This document shows positions 19,491-31,284 of a stretch of DNA of 64,000 nucleotides, piece after piece. Made by a program: the position numbers and the translations under genes. Position 1 is the first letter of the stretch; every line of letters begins with the position of its first letter. This stretch comes from Sthenelais limicola (taxonomy: Eukaryota > Annelida > Polychaeta > Phyllodocida > Sigalionidae). The notes below the pieces were generated by a model. It was not told where the DNA came from and ran no database searches. It worked only from the letters and a program-made list of their open reading frames with translations. Location of the stretch: NCBI GenBank assembly GCA_942159475.1, contig OW804097.1, forward strand, positions 4,431,685 through 4,495,684, in the 5' to 3' direction.

Positions 19491-22400
19491 GGTAATACAC
19501 ATGCCGCAGTATGTCAGAATTCGGGGAAAACACTGATGGAGGTTTCGGTTCAGCCGCCCTCAGCCGGGTTAGGGGACGCCCGTGGTATTAACTCGGTGGG
19601 GAGTGTATGCGGAGATTCGAAGGTGAAATCGGATATGCTTTCATGTATGGTGGAAGTGGTGCATCAGGGTGTACCCGAACATGCTTGCTTGCCGGGACAA
19701 ATATTAAAGGTTGAATGGGGAGGGTATGGTTCCCTGGTAAGCAAGATTATGGCATGTGATCTTTGTAATTTTGATATAACTATTTCGGACAGAAGTATAC
19801 CGTGGATTGCTGACCGAATGTATGCGGATGTGACGATAGTGAATGTGACTGGCCAATTTCTTATTGATTGGGGTGCTCAATGTACATTAATAAAGAAGGA
19901 AATGTATGATGAGTTGTCGGTAAAGCCTTATCTGATACCGTGCCAGGTAACGTGCTATGCCGGCACGGGACATGATCTTGTCACACATGGTTGTGTACGA
20001 GTAGCCCTCGGGATAGGAGGAGCGTGGTTCGCTCTTACTTGTATGGTAATAAGTGGTTTAGTGGGAAGAGAAGCTGGTATTCTGGGCATGGATTTTATCC
20101 TAACGCACAGATGCAATTCGGATTGGTCCGGTGAATTCACCCTTGAGGCAGGTGAACAGTCCGTGATGTGTCGGGGCTTGCAAAGCGGTGCACTCAGCCG
20201 AAATGGGTACGAGGGAATCTTTTTAGATGCTTTCTCTACCATTTGTAGTTGTGTGGACTTTGAACCGGCGGGTGAAGATGTATTCTTTGAATCGGGACAA
20301 GCCGAGTTGGGGCATTGTGTAGTTGTGAGTCGGCTGGTCGCAGGCGACCGGCAATGTATGACGATATCGTTGCATAATCCTGCCAGCTCCCCTTTGATGT
20401 TCAGTTTATCATCACCTGGACTGAGGGATTTTGCTGAAGAAGGCGAGAGCCCCATGGTTGATATGGATTTGTTGGAACCGGAGGTGCCTATGATGCTCTC
20501 CGGGGATGGATGTCCATTGGAGAAATTGGTTCGGGAGTCTCATCTGGAAACAGTGGCTGACAGACGTAGATTGCTGACTATTCTGTGGGAGTATAAACAT
20601 TGCTTGCGACTACCGGGAGAGATTCTCGGCCATACGGATAAAGTTACGCATGTGATCGATACTGGGGATGCTCGTCCGATTAAATGTGCATGTCGGCGAT
20701 TGCCCCCGGCGAAACGTGATGCGGCGGAACTGCAGATCCAGGATATGCTTAAAAAAGGCGTCATTGAACCCAGCAATGGCCCGTGGGGGGCGGGGATAGT
20801 CATGGTCGGTAAAAAAGATGGAACTAGTCGGTTTTGTGCTGACTACAGGCCCCTTAATTTGGTGACTAAGAAAGACTCTTTTCCGCTTCCCCGAATTGAT
20901 GAGTGTATTGAAGCCCTTGGAGGTATGAAATGGTTTATCACCCTGGATTTGGAAAGTGGTTATTGGCAAATAGCTATGGATGAGGCTAGTAAGGAGAAAA
21001 CAGCCTTTGTCTCGTCCAGTGGGCTATACCAATTTAAAGTGATGAGTTTCGGGTTATGCAATGCCCCGGCTACCTTCGAGCGCATGATGGAGCAGATGTT
21101 AGTAGGGTTGCGCTGGAAGTGTTGCCTGGTGTACTTGGATGACATAATTATATTCGGAGCTAATTTTGAAGAAACTATACGAAATATGGAATTGGTGTTG
21201 CAACGATTGCGGAGTTACGGGTTAAAGCTTAAGCCAAAGAAGTGCTCCTTCTTCCACTTGGAAGTGTTGTATCTCGGACGGGTGGTGTTGCAGAAAGGAA
21301 TTCGCCCGGATCCGAGTAAATTGGATTGGGTGAAGACCTGGCCGATACCGTCCACCATTAAAGAGGTGAGGCAATTCCTCGGGTTTGCATCATATTATAG
21401 GGATTTTATGCCTTATTTTTCCGAGGTTGCTGGTCCGATTCAAGCCTTGGTGGTTGGAGGAGATCAAAAGAAAAGTAGAAAAGTTGTGTTCGATGAAAGC
21501 TGCATGTTGGCGTTTGAAAAACACTCAAACATTTGCTTACTTCGGCCCCAGTGTTAGGTTATCCACAACCTCTGGGTACCATTATTTTAGATACGGATGC
21601 TTCCGGATTTGGTATGGCTGGGATTTTATCCCAGATCCAGAAGGATAAGGAAGTGGTGTTAAGCTATGCTAGCAATTCCCTGTCTAAGGCACAACGTAAT
21701 TATTGTACCACCAAACGTGAACTTTTGGCGGTTTTGACTTATCTCAGTAAGTTTCAACATTATGTCATTGGTAGAAGTGATTTTATGCTGAGAACAGACC
21801 ATGCGTCTTTGCGGTGGCTTATGAATTTCAAAGACCCGACCAATATGCTGGCGAGGTGGCTGACCACCCTTCAACATTACGGGGTTTCGGAGAATCAGAT
21901 AGTTCACCGGCCGGGGAAGCATCATCTGAATGTGGATGCGCTTTCGCGACTTCCCATTTGGAAGTGTCCCCGGGAGGACTGTCCGGACTGTGGTGCACAT
22001 GAGGCTGTGGTTGCTGTTATGACGATAGATTACCAGCTATTGTCATCTTTGGCGGGTGATCGGTTGTCATCGTCCCAGCATGAGGATGATGTGCTTGCTC
22101 GCATAATCACTTTGGTAGAGGAGGGAGTCAAAACTCTCACTAAGGCTGTCATGTTGCCGGAAGGGGATGAATATTGTTTCTATGCCCGGTTACTGTCAAC
22201 TTTGGTTATGAAGGATAATTTGTTGTGTTTGGAATGGGAGAGTGATAATGGTGTAATCTATTATCGTGCAGCTGTACCCTCTGGTTTGCGTAAGGAGCTG
22301 TTCCATACTTTGCATGGAAACAAATTGGCGGCCCACTTCGGTGAATTTAAGACTTATCAAGCGGCATTACATAAGTTTATTTGGCCCCGGATGCGCTCTG

Positions 22401-23749
22401 ATATAGCCGACTGGGTACGGGAATGTGAAATTTGTGCTTCGTGCAAGAGCCAGGGAGGCCGGGGTGTCTCTCCTTTGAAAAAGGAGTTACAGGGAGTGAG
22501 ATGGAGTCGTGTGGCCCTAGATATCATTGGCCCTTTTCGGAAAACACCTAGAGGGAATGTATGTGTTATGGTGGTGACGGATTATTTCAGTAAATGGGCC
22601 GAGGCTTACCCCTTGCCCGACCATACTGCTGCAACGTGTGCGATGGTGTTGTTCACTGAGTGGATATTGCGCTATGGCCCGCCGGTCTCTTTGCAGACGG
22701 ACGGGGCTCCGGAGTTCCGGTCAAGTTTGATGAAGAATTTGCTGGGAATGTTAGATATTGAAAAGCTAATGACCTTGCCCTATAGACCCGAATCTAATGG
22801 ACAGGTAGAACGTTTTAATAGAGTTTTGGTCGAGCAATTGTCGTGTCTGACAGAGTATGAGGATGTAAATTGGGATTTATTAGTTCCTTGCATTGCTCAT
22901 GCTTATCGGGGTGCTGTCCATAAGAGTACACATTGTACACCAAACATGGTGGTATTTGGTTCTGAGGTGACGGTACCAGCTGACATTATTTATGGAACTC
23001 TAAGTGGTGATGTGGATTTTCCTTGCCCAACTGTGTTTGTGGAGGAGATTCGTTCTTTATTAAGGAAGGGACATCAATTTGTGAGGGAGCAATTGGGCCA
23101 TTCGGCTGTGTTTCAGAAGAGGTACTTTGATAGGAGAGCTCGGCCGAAGGAATTCAAGGAGGGGGATCTAGTGTGGAGATATGCCACTCCCATGGCTCAG
23201 AAGAAGTATGGGCCTAAATGGAATGGACCCTTTCTAGTGGTTCGGAGGGTGCAGGGTTCTACCTATGAACTGCAAACTGCGGATGGTCTCTTGAGGTGGA
23301 ATGGCAATTTGTTGAAGCTGGCTTTTGATGCTGACGGACAACCGGTTCAGGCTACTAACCTTCATCGGGCCCCTGAATACCAGAAGCAGGTGGCTAAGGG
23401 CCGGGACATTCTTCGGGTCTCTCCTGTTGGCAAGTTATTGCCCGGGTCGGAGGCACCAGTTCCAAAGCCTTCTAAGAAAATTGTTCATCATGTTAGAAAA
23501 AGGGGCAGGCCGCCACGTGCTCCTCCTAAAACTACTGTCTTGCCACAGTCAGAGGTTTTGGGGGACTCGGGTGCGAATTCTGTCGAGTCGGGTGAAGAGG
23601 ATGAAGCAGTTGCAGTATTGGAAGAAGATGAGTTACCCTTGGCTGAAACAATGGATAATTTGTTGCAGTCTGAGTATCTGTCTGAGAGGCCCCGCCGAAC
23701 TGTTAGACCTCCGGATAGATATGGAATGGGGATTGATCAAAGTGGTTAG
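19452..23749 (+). pseudogene. pol: Pol polyprotein: protease, RT, RNase H, integrase (2-nt frameshift)
   Basis: Expected to be made by -1 frameshifting; the frame is open from 19371 with no required ATG. The protease has F-L-I-D-W-G-A (Asp codon 19866) and I-L-G-M-D-F near 20090. RT motifs are R-F-C-A-D-Y-R-P-L-N, L-D-L-E-S-G-Y-W-Q, F-G-L-C-N-A-P and the catalytic Y-L-D-D at 21132-21143. Near 21520 a repeated AC pair shifts the frame by 2 nt and the upstream frame ends at 21557. The rest continues from about 21530: RNase H (D-T-D-A-S-G, K-R-E-L-L-A-V, T-D-H-A-S-L), integrase zinc motif (H and H, then C-E-I-C-A-S-C), the D-D-E core (T-D-Y-F-S-K-W, Q-T-D-G-A-P-E-F, S-N-G-Q-V-E-R-F), a GPF-type module near 23240 and a basic K-R-G-R-P-P tail like an AT-hook. 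All domains are present; only the shift breaks it. Confidence 0.9.
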
Positions 23750-24381
23750 ATGTTTTGGTGCGAAGTAGGAAAAAATTACACAACGAGAAGTACTGCAGTA
23801 GAGTCGGGCCGGGCGCGGAAACTTGAGATATCACTATATTGGTTGGCTGTGTTAATTTTTTGCTCTGATCGGTTTAACTGGCCAGTTGACCTCGGGTTGC
23901 CGGACCCATTGGGAAATAAAGTGGGGAGTACCAGTCTATAACCTTTTGGCTTGAATCATTGATATGGTCGTGTTTTTGTTGTATGTATGTCTTGCTCGGG
24001 GGCATTATCAGTTGTTGTGTCTATAGGTAGGGGTTGGGGGCATTGCTCATTTGGGGTATGACCAATTGAGGCCGGGTCATGAGTCGTCTGCGGCTGGTTA
24101 CTTGACTGCTGTTGCTATTTTTAGACCCGGTGACCTCGTTCTCGCGTGAAGGAACGAGAGGTGGCTGGTGTGAACCAGTCAGTCAGTTGCATTCGGTCGA
24201 CTTGGTCGGTTGTGTCCCACTGTATGCTATTGCCCCACGTGGAATAAAACAGTCGAGTTGTTGAATATTGCCTTGCATTTCATTGAGTTTCAGTTGTCGT
24301 AACTGTGCAGAAAGTGTGACCCGGCTTTGAAAGTGTTGGAGTTTGATAGGATCTGGTTTTGGTCCTGTCAGTGGCCGTGTT
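23750..24381 (+). other. Spacer between pol and the third frame of the Gypsy element
   Basis: About 630 bp without a convincing gene. It contains AATAAA at about 23916 and again at about 24243, and AG acceptor-like sites after pyrimidine-rich stretches near 24293 and 24310. It could be a read-through 3' region, a subgenomic promoter or the acceptor for a spliced mRNA serving the third frame. I cannot decide among these. Confidence 0.4.
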
Positions 24382-27300
24382 ATGGCCGACGAGGAGAAGC
24401 CGGGCAGTTCGCAGATTTATGCTGCTGATTTCCCTGAGATGGTGAAAGTTCCTGCCCCGAACCCTGAACTTGCTGTGAAGAAGAAGCTGAGTGAGCAGAG
24501 GAAGGCTGAGCGAAAAGCTCGGGAGCAGTCCCGGCTTGCTGCAATGAAGAAGGCAACTGTGGCTAAGCAGGCGCTTTTGAAGAAGTCGGCTGAGGTAAAA
24601 GTTCCTAAGGTGAAGAAACTCGGGAAGAAGCCAGCTGAGAAACCGGCTGCTAAGGTGGTGGAGAGGACCAGTCCCCGGAGGGCTAATCCCGGAGTTGTGG
24701 TGGCTGATACTCAGCTTCCCGAGACTCAGCTTGCTGCAGCGGGACAGATGGAGAGAGCTCCTTCTCCCGCAGTCTCTGACGTGGTGGTTGTGGACAGTCC
24801 AGAGTCTACCCCGGCTCCACGAGCCAAAGAGGGAGAGATAGTGGAGGATGATGCTACGGCTGCTGTTGGAGACCCGGGCACGGAAGGTGTCACCCCGGAC
24901 ACTGCTCAGCTTACCGCTGGCGGTGTTGAAAAAACACAGGAGACGGAGGAGATGGATACCACTCCTGTTGTTGATGTTGTGATAGAAAAACCTGAGGATG
25001 ATGGTGATTTTGTGGAGGTTAAGTCCAAAAAGAAGAAGGCTAAGGCCGGTGTTATGAAAGTGGGTTCAGAGAAGGAAGTCCAAGCAATTGAGCGGCAACA
25101 TGGGATTTCTCATTACAGGTTGGGGAAATTTCCTAAGAAACGGGAGGACCCTGACTTTGCTGTGAGGAACATAACCCAGTGGAACGCTTTGCAGAAAAAG
25201 CTTGACACTTTTGTAGTGCTAGAGGAGGATTTTGCACCTGTTATACCGAGTGTGGAGGATACTTTCCCTGTCTGCCCTGAGTCCGAGGATGAGGATGAGG
25301 CCATGGCCGAGTACTCAAACGGGACTTTGATGTCTAAGTATGAAATGGAATTTCATTTCTTAAAGAGTCGTACCAGGCGGCAGCCGGAGTCAACCCGGGA
25401 GGTGGTGATTAACCCGACGGTGCTTGTGAAGCTAAATAGTGTGGAGCGTTTGTGGAGCCCGGGACAGAGGTGTCCTTTTGTGTATTGCCGGCATTTGGAC
25501 CCGTCCATCAATCCGGATGGGGTTCGTTCGTACAGAACGAGAGAAAGGTTTTATCGGCATCTGGTGGAGGAGCATTGTCCGGCTAGTTACCAACTAACCT
25601 GCCCACATGCTTCGTCTTGTTTGGTGAGGCTGGATCGCCGATCAGAATTGGTGAGACACTGTATGACGCAGCACCATGAGAAGAGGGACACAGCACTTGA
25701 TATGTGCATAAGTTTTCGAGTGTTTCAGAAGGAGTTCCCAAATTACGGGTGTCAGAAGTTTGCGAGAATGACCAGGGGAGACTGGGAGACCGTGTCTGTT
25801 CTCGGGAGGTGAGTGAGTGAGATTGGTGGCTTTACGCCCTTTTCAACACTTTGAAGTAGTTATATCAAGGGCGGGAGAGCTGAGAGGCAGGCAGTTTATG
25901 ATCATACCCAGGAAATAGAGATAGAGAAGAAGGGAGAGAGAGACGGAGAAAAGAGACAGAAAGGCCCTTTAAGGTCTTACCCAGGACCAGGCACTTTAAG
26001 GTCTTACCCAGGACGACGGGTGGTTCTAGGCGGTTTGTGATCCCCAAACTTCCGCCCTCTCATGGTTCAGGCCCGGCCCCTCCGAGCGTTTGGAGGAAGC
26101 CTCCGAGTAGCAGTTATGGGAGCGCTGACCACATGAACTCCTCTATTGAATTGTCGGTGGTGGACCAGAGTTCTATGCTGTCTGGTGCAGATCGTTCGGA
26201 GCGTGTTCGGCCGATGGGAGGTCGGATCCCGAATGTTGATGCCACCTATGATCATGTCTCTAGGTCTTTGGAGAGGATAACTGCGTGTATGGATGCCGGA
26301 GTTTCGGCCATTCAGTCGACTGCTTCGGCTGTCATGGCAGATATTCGCACCTTTATCGGGGAAGCTTTTGAACCGTTGGAAGGAATCCAAGAGTTGCGGG
26401 AACAGGTTAAACTGATTCCAAATCTAGAGCAGGAAAATCTGGACTTGCAGGATCAATTGAGGTTTTATAAGGAGGAAGATAACCGTTCGCGTGAAGTAAA
26501 CATGGAGTTGCGTCGTAAGTTGTCCCGCTATGAGCAGCAAGGTGGTCCGGATTCTAAGCGGAAAAAGACGGAAAAAGATAAGGTGGAAACTGTGGTGCAG
26601 GGTAAGCCGGAAGATCAAGTTATGGAGGAGGAAAAGTCGGATTAAACCGGAGCTGTTGGTGGCACGGTTAGTATTTCGGATATGCGGGAAGTGATGTCGG
26701 GTCTGTTCAAGGAAATGTTTGAGGAACACTTGCCTCAGCAGCCGGCTGTTCAACAATTGCCGCCTCCACCCCCTGTTGCTATGACTATGCCGACCTTTCC
26801 CTCTTGGGATGCCTTTTTCCAATCTTTTGGACAAAATTTGCCGCAGTACACCACTTCGGACCCTGATGTGAGGACTTTTGCGGATCCAAATGCGCAGATG
26901 GCTATGCGCATGGCTCCGCCTTTGTTCAGTCCACCCGCGGTGTCTAGGGTTCGGCAGTCACCTCAAGTGCCTCTCTATAGTGCTGCAGTGGCTGGTGGAG
27001 TTGGTTTCGGGGAAAACCCACCTCCCTCCGGTGGATCGGTGGCACATTCTGTCAAGCCGGGAATGGTACGAGGGGGAAAACCCTCTCTGTTGCCGAAACC
27101 CCGCACTATGGTGACGTTGACCCCTGTAGGAAGGCCTAGCACTGGGAGGACTACTTCCACTCCGGTTACTAGCCCGGGGAGAGTCGCTGTGCCCAGTGTT
27201 CCCGATAAGACATTGGATAGTCCCGCGAGACTGGCGTTGGAAATGAAGAGGCTGGAGGAAAACTTAACCCAGGATACGGGTGAGGGTGGAGTTGTGGATT

Positions 27301-27398
27301 CCGATGCAGCTGAGGAAAGTCCTGAGATGGAGATGTCTGTTGAAGAGGAGAATCGGTTGCTTCGGGGTGAGAAGGGCACAGTGATGGATGAATATTAG
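24382..27398 (+). pseudogene. Third reading frame (ORF3) of the Gypsy element, zinc-finger-like and coiled-coil protein
   Basis: From the ATG at 24382, 477 codons run to 25812. The frame resumes after the SINE at about 26030 and, apart from a stop at 26643-26645, ends at 27398, about 930 codons in all. Residues 30-120 are Lys/Ala-rich helices; 120-250 acidic with many Val-Val-Asp/Glu. Residues 364-434 hold two C2H2-like clusters (C-P-F-V-Y-C with R-H-L-V-E-E-H-C; C-P-H-A-S-S-C with R-H-C-M-T-Q-H-H). After the SINE comes a heptad-like stretch (E-Q-E-N-L-D-L-Q-D-Q-L) and a Pro-rich end. I see no signal peptide, transmembrane segment or furin site, so it does not look like an envelope protein. 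Nucleic-acid binding is inferred. No family is recognised. Confidence 0.7.
25798..26033 (+). mobile_element. SINE copy 2, inserted in ORF3 of the Gypsy element
   Basis: The body (25810-26022, 213 bp) matches the SINE at 11635-11846 closely, including the hairpin and the duplicated CTTACCCAGGAC block. The flanks GTTCTCGGGAGG (25798-25809) and GTTCTAGGCGG (26023-26033) look like a target duplication with two substitutions and one base lost. The insertion truncates ORF3, so it happened after the Gypsy element itself had inserted or moved with it. Confidence 0.7.
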
Positions 27399-27976
27399 TG
27401 CTCTTCCACTGTTTTTGTAGTGTGTTGATGAGTTGTGTGTTTGTTTGTTGTTTTTCCGGATGGACGGCGGCGTGGGAGCGCTAGTATCATTGGCATCTGG
27501 CTACGCCAAAGTCAACCGGGCCGCATGCAGTCGTTTCCGGATATCGCGGATATTTCCAGTCCTCTCCGAGACAACAACCCCCTGATTCCCTGCAACAGAC
27601 ACTACGAGGACAACTACTCTATTTACATGGACATTACTTTATGCTCAAGCATATGGACCTCTGTGATTTTATATACCTGATTTATCCTTCCTGTGATTGT
27701 GATTATACCTCGGGTTAGAGTTTACTTCATTATTATTCTCCCAAGTTAAAGGTATGTTTCATATTGTATTGTGTTTGTTATAGGAATATATGGTTTTTAC
27801 TTACACCACGCGTGTGTAGGCTTTTAATATTCCTTCACTTTACTTTTTCACATGTCGTTCTTCTATGTCCTTATGTTCTATTTCCACTGTATGTGTCATT
27901 ACGATTTAATATATTATACGTCTTGCTTAGGACCTGTTTAGTTCTAGCCAGTTCGTGTCTAGTCGGTCCTCCCTCC

Positions 27977-27997
27977 AGAAAAAGGGGGGGAGGGGGG
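27977..27997 (+). promoter_or_regulatory. Polypurine tract of the Gypsy element
   Basis: AGAAAAAGGGGGGG followed by AGGGGGG, three bases before the 3' LTR; the expected plus-strand primer position. Confidence 0.85.
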
Positions 27998-28000
27998 TAC

Positions 28001-28447
28001 TGTGGTGCTGAGTGTGGTGGTGCCGGGTCGGAGCGGTTATCCCCGCTCTGGCCCGGCGCTGCTAGCCAGTATCCCGAACCCCCGGTCTAGTCACCCGGTT
28101 ATCCGGGTGCGGCCGGCCGGATTGGATTCGGGCTGGCTGTTCTACCTGTTGCAGGGATGGTTTGCCACCAGATGTCGTGTGGGGGTTTTGTCTCTCTTAT
28201 TTTAATATTTTACTGTTAGCATATGTCTGATTTCAATTCTTGTGTTAAACTACCCTTTCTTAACTATAACTTTTTGTTCTTATCCCTCTCTTCTGTGAAG
28301 CGGAGGGAGAACCTTTTTCACTGTGGTTGAAGGGTTTTTAGTCGGCAATAAAGACTAAAGTGCTAGCAAGGACTCGGAGATCTGTGTTGTTCTATTCTTG
28401 TTGTTATTTACCCGAATCGCCGTACAAGTAAATAAGCAGACATTACA
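28001..28447 (+). repeat. 3' LTR of the Gypsy element
   Basis: 447 bp, matches the 5' LTR except about three substitutions (for example GGGTCGG for GGGTTGG, TATCCCGAA for TATCCCAAA, ACCCGAA for ACCTGAA). AATAAA at 28347-28352. Followed by the target duplication AGAT. Confidence 0.92.
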
Positions 28448-28451
28448 AGAT

Positions 28452-29880
28452 CTTTATATGAATTTACCGAACCTATACTGAAGGGTATAGACAGAGGTGA
28501 AATAACATTTGCGACATATTATGACATATCTAAAGCATTTAAATGCATTGACCAGCAAATACTTGAGTAGAAATTGAATCACTACAAGGTAAACCCGTCA
28601 ATTGTTAAAGTTATCATGAACTACCTAGACAACCGAAACCAACATACATATTTGAATAACATACAATCTTCCCCTTTACAAATCTTAAATGGCGTACCGC
28701 AGGGAAGTCTGGTAGGACCACTTTTATTTTTAATTCATATCAATGACATCCCTAGGCCATTACATAATATAAAATTTGCAGATAAGATCAAAATGAACAT
28801 CTATGCAGATGACACTGCGGTCACCATAACAAGTAATGACATCTCGATCTGTACAGAGGGCACCCAAATTGTTGCGAAAAAGATTGCCGGATGGATGAGT
28901 TCTAACAAACTGGTAAGTAATTAAAAAAAATGCCTTTTACAGGTACTAGGGTCTAGGAGTCGCCTAAGCAAAATTAATTTTGCAAACCTACCCCATATAT
29001 ATATTAAAGGTATATCTATTAGCAAGGTAGAGACGGCGAAATATCTAGGGTTCACAATCGACTCACAACTGTCTTTCAACAAATACTTTGAACGGATGAA
29101 AAATCAGTTACAGGTGAAAGTTCACAAGTTTGCCAGGGTCAGATATAAAATTGACGATAACATTGCTAAAATAATACTGAAATCACATGGGATTTTTATG
29201 TACAGTTTGGCAAACAAAAATATTGAAAGAAAAGTACAAACCACTCTCAACAGGGCGATACATATGGTGTTTAAGAATAATGAAAGATCAACAGCTGACA
29301 CAAAAAGACTATTGAATATTGTAGATATCGATATCAGAGGTCAAATAGCCCTGTATGATAAATCTAGAAACTCAGTGTGTTTAAGAGATATGCCAAGAAA
29401 CACCAGACTGGCAGATGGTCCCAATCTTGTATGTATTAATGCTTTGCATGATAAGTTCGCCAGATCGCCACAATTCCTTGGACCCACAGCCTGGAATAGG
29501 CTTCCAAACAATATAAAAGGTTTCGAGTGGGCAAAGATAAAGGTTTATCTAAAAACAGCCCTAAGCTGATAGAACAGAATACAAGTATATTGTACTCAAT
29601 ATTATTTTTTCGCTGATTGATATTCTATACAACTTACTACAACCAACTGGTAAAGGAATGTCTTACTGAGTGCTTTTATTTGACACGGACAACTTCTTTG
29701 TACTTGTTTTAATTAGCAGCCAAAAACCCCAAAAATAACTATGTAATCATATCGTATTGTATTAGTCTATATTTAAAGGATAATGTCTTAGGTTTCTCTG
29801 TTATGTTTTTCATTCATGAGCTTGAAACATACCAACTTGTTGGAATTGTCTCTTGAAATAAAACTGTTTAAAAAAAAGAA
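28452..29880 (+). pseudogene. LINE, 3' half: RT palm to C-terminus and poly(A)
   Basis: This continues the RT cut at 16563: Y-Y-D-I-S-K-A-F, a stop near 28568, G-V-P-Q-G-S-L-V-G-P, catalytic Y-A-D-D-T near 28803, a stop near 28922 with a frame change, Y-L-G-F-T-I-D-S-Q-L, and a C-terminal F-L-G-P-T-A-W-N-R-L-P to 29569. The 3' untranslated region ends with AATAAAACTG and an A-run near 29860-29877. 29881-30504 beyond it holds nothing I recognise. Confidence 0.78.
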
Positions 29881-30500
29881 GAGAGACTAAAATTACACTG
29901 CTGAACGGTAGTAGATTTTCACTTATATCTCAAAATACACAATAATGAATATTTCCATTGCATGAATATCATATCTAAGTGTATTAGTGGGAATCAATAC
30001 ATTATATTCTTAAAAGGTCACAATAGCTACTGGAATATTTTTTCCACCAGACCAACAAAAAGCTCATTTCCCTGACCGAAATTGGATCCATGTAGCCACT
30101 CAGACAGTTATATTAGGAAGCGTTGGGAACATATATGGTGAATGTTGATGGTTTGTTGATGGTTTATTGATGATCATTTCATTGTTGCAATAACTATTAC
30201 AGAGTATTTCATGAAACTGCAGCATACACATGTCGAAACACAAGAAAGTACTTCTGCATCGCTCCGGGCATTGCTTGGTATGTAAATGTCATTTATTAAC
30301 AGCCTAAATTTCATTTAAGGAATAAAGGTAGCCTAAAGGTAGATACTATTTTACCTAATTGATCAACTCCATTCATTTGATCCACTGAATTAAATGCAAA
30401 GCAGATTAATCCATTATCCCCTTCTTTCCAAACCATGATGAATTTCAAACATTTATTAATTGATTCAATATGAATGAGAAAATAGTTTATTACTTTACAG

Positions 30501-31284
30501 ACAGATGTGGGTTGTTGCAGCAACAACGCATTGCATCTAAATGACAGTGCAACCTGCCAGTGCAACTGACAGCACAACTTCCAGTTCAGTGGCCAGTCCA
30601 GCGGCTAGTCCAGTGGCCAGTCCAGTGGCTAGTCCTCCGGCAAGTCCAGTGGCTAGTCCAGCAGCCAGTCCAGCGTCTAGTTCACAGGCCAGTCCAGCGG
30701 CTAGTTCACAGGCCAGTCCAGCGGCCAGTCCAGCGGCCAGTCCTCCAGCAAGTCCTCAGGCCAGTCCAGCAGCTAGTTCACAGGCCAGTCCAGCGGCCAG
30801 TTCACAGGCCAGTCCAGTGGCTAGTTCACAGGCCAGTCCAGAGGCCAGTCCTCCGGCAAGTCCTCAGGCCAGTCCAGCGGCCAGTCCAGCGGTCAGTCCT
30901 CCTGCAACTCCTCAGGCCAGTCCTCCTGCAAGTCCTCCTGCAAGTCCTCAGGCCAGTCCAGCGGCCAGTCCTCAGGCCAGTCAAGCGGCCAGTCCTCCTG
31001 CAAGTCCAGCAGCCAGTCCTCAGGCAAGTCCTCAGGCAAGTCCTCAGGCCACTCCTCAGGCCAGTCCAGCAGCCAGTCCAGCAGCTAGTCCTCCTGCAGG
31101 TCCACCAGCTAGTTCACAGGAGGCAAGAGAGGGTTTTGCCGATCTCTCTTTCCACTGCCATTAGGGTCTCGGAAGAGGAAGGCATTCAAATCCACCGAGA
31201 GACTTGTCCAAGTAGGATGCGAGATAAAGAATGAAATCAGGAAATTACCGCAAACGATTTGTACAACCATTTGTGAGGCTATTG
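30501..31284 (+). CDS. Exon-like segment with Ala-Ser-Pro tandem repeat
   Basis: Acceptor-like AGs lie at 30500 and 30520 and a GTAAGT donor at 31285. From the ATG at 30541 one frame (208 codons, stop at 31162) is an array of four-residue units such as A-S-P-A, A-S-P-V, A-S-P-Q, A-S-S-Q, encoded by a 12-bp minisatellite. A second frame is also open across the array (P-V-Q-R, L-V-H-R units) to 31234. A third frame, open only from about 31110, gives a protein-like end (S-R-K-R-K-A-F-K, K-N-E-I-R-K-L-P) in phase with the donor and with the next exon. Repeat-length change could alter which frame reaches that end. Function unknown. Confidence 0.4.

Larger units (their letters stand above)
16564..28447 (+). 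mobile_element. Gypsy-type LTR retrotransposon, 11.9 kb, with a third reading frame
   Basis: Identical-length 447-bp LTRs, a 4-bp target duplication AGAT (16560-16563, 28448-28451), a primer-binding-like site after the 5' LTR and a purine tract before the 3' LTR define a complete element. Order: gag, then pol (protease, RT, RNase H, integrase) in the -1 frame, a 630-bp spacer, a long third frame. About three LTR differences by eye point to recent insertion. Breaks: a 2-nt insertion in pol near 21520, a SINE at 25810-26022 and a stop at 26643 in the third frame. The RT-RNase H-integrase order and YLDD place it in Gypsy/Metaviridae rather than Copia or BEL. Confidence 0.9.

Noticed and set aside
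24382..27398. ORF3 as a retroviral envelope
   Set aside because: No signal peptide, transmembrane helix, cleavage site or glycosylation-rich ectodomain could be seen.
30560..31234. P-V-Q-R/L-V-H-R repeat frame as the true product
   Set aside because: It lacks an ATG and depends on the same 12-bp repeat; the A-S-P frame has a start codon. Kept only as an observation.
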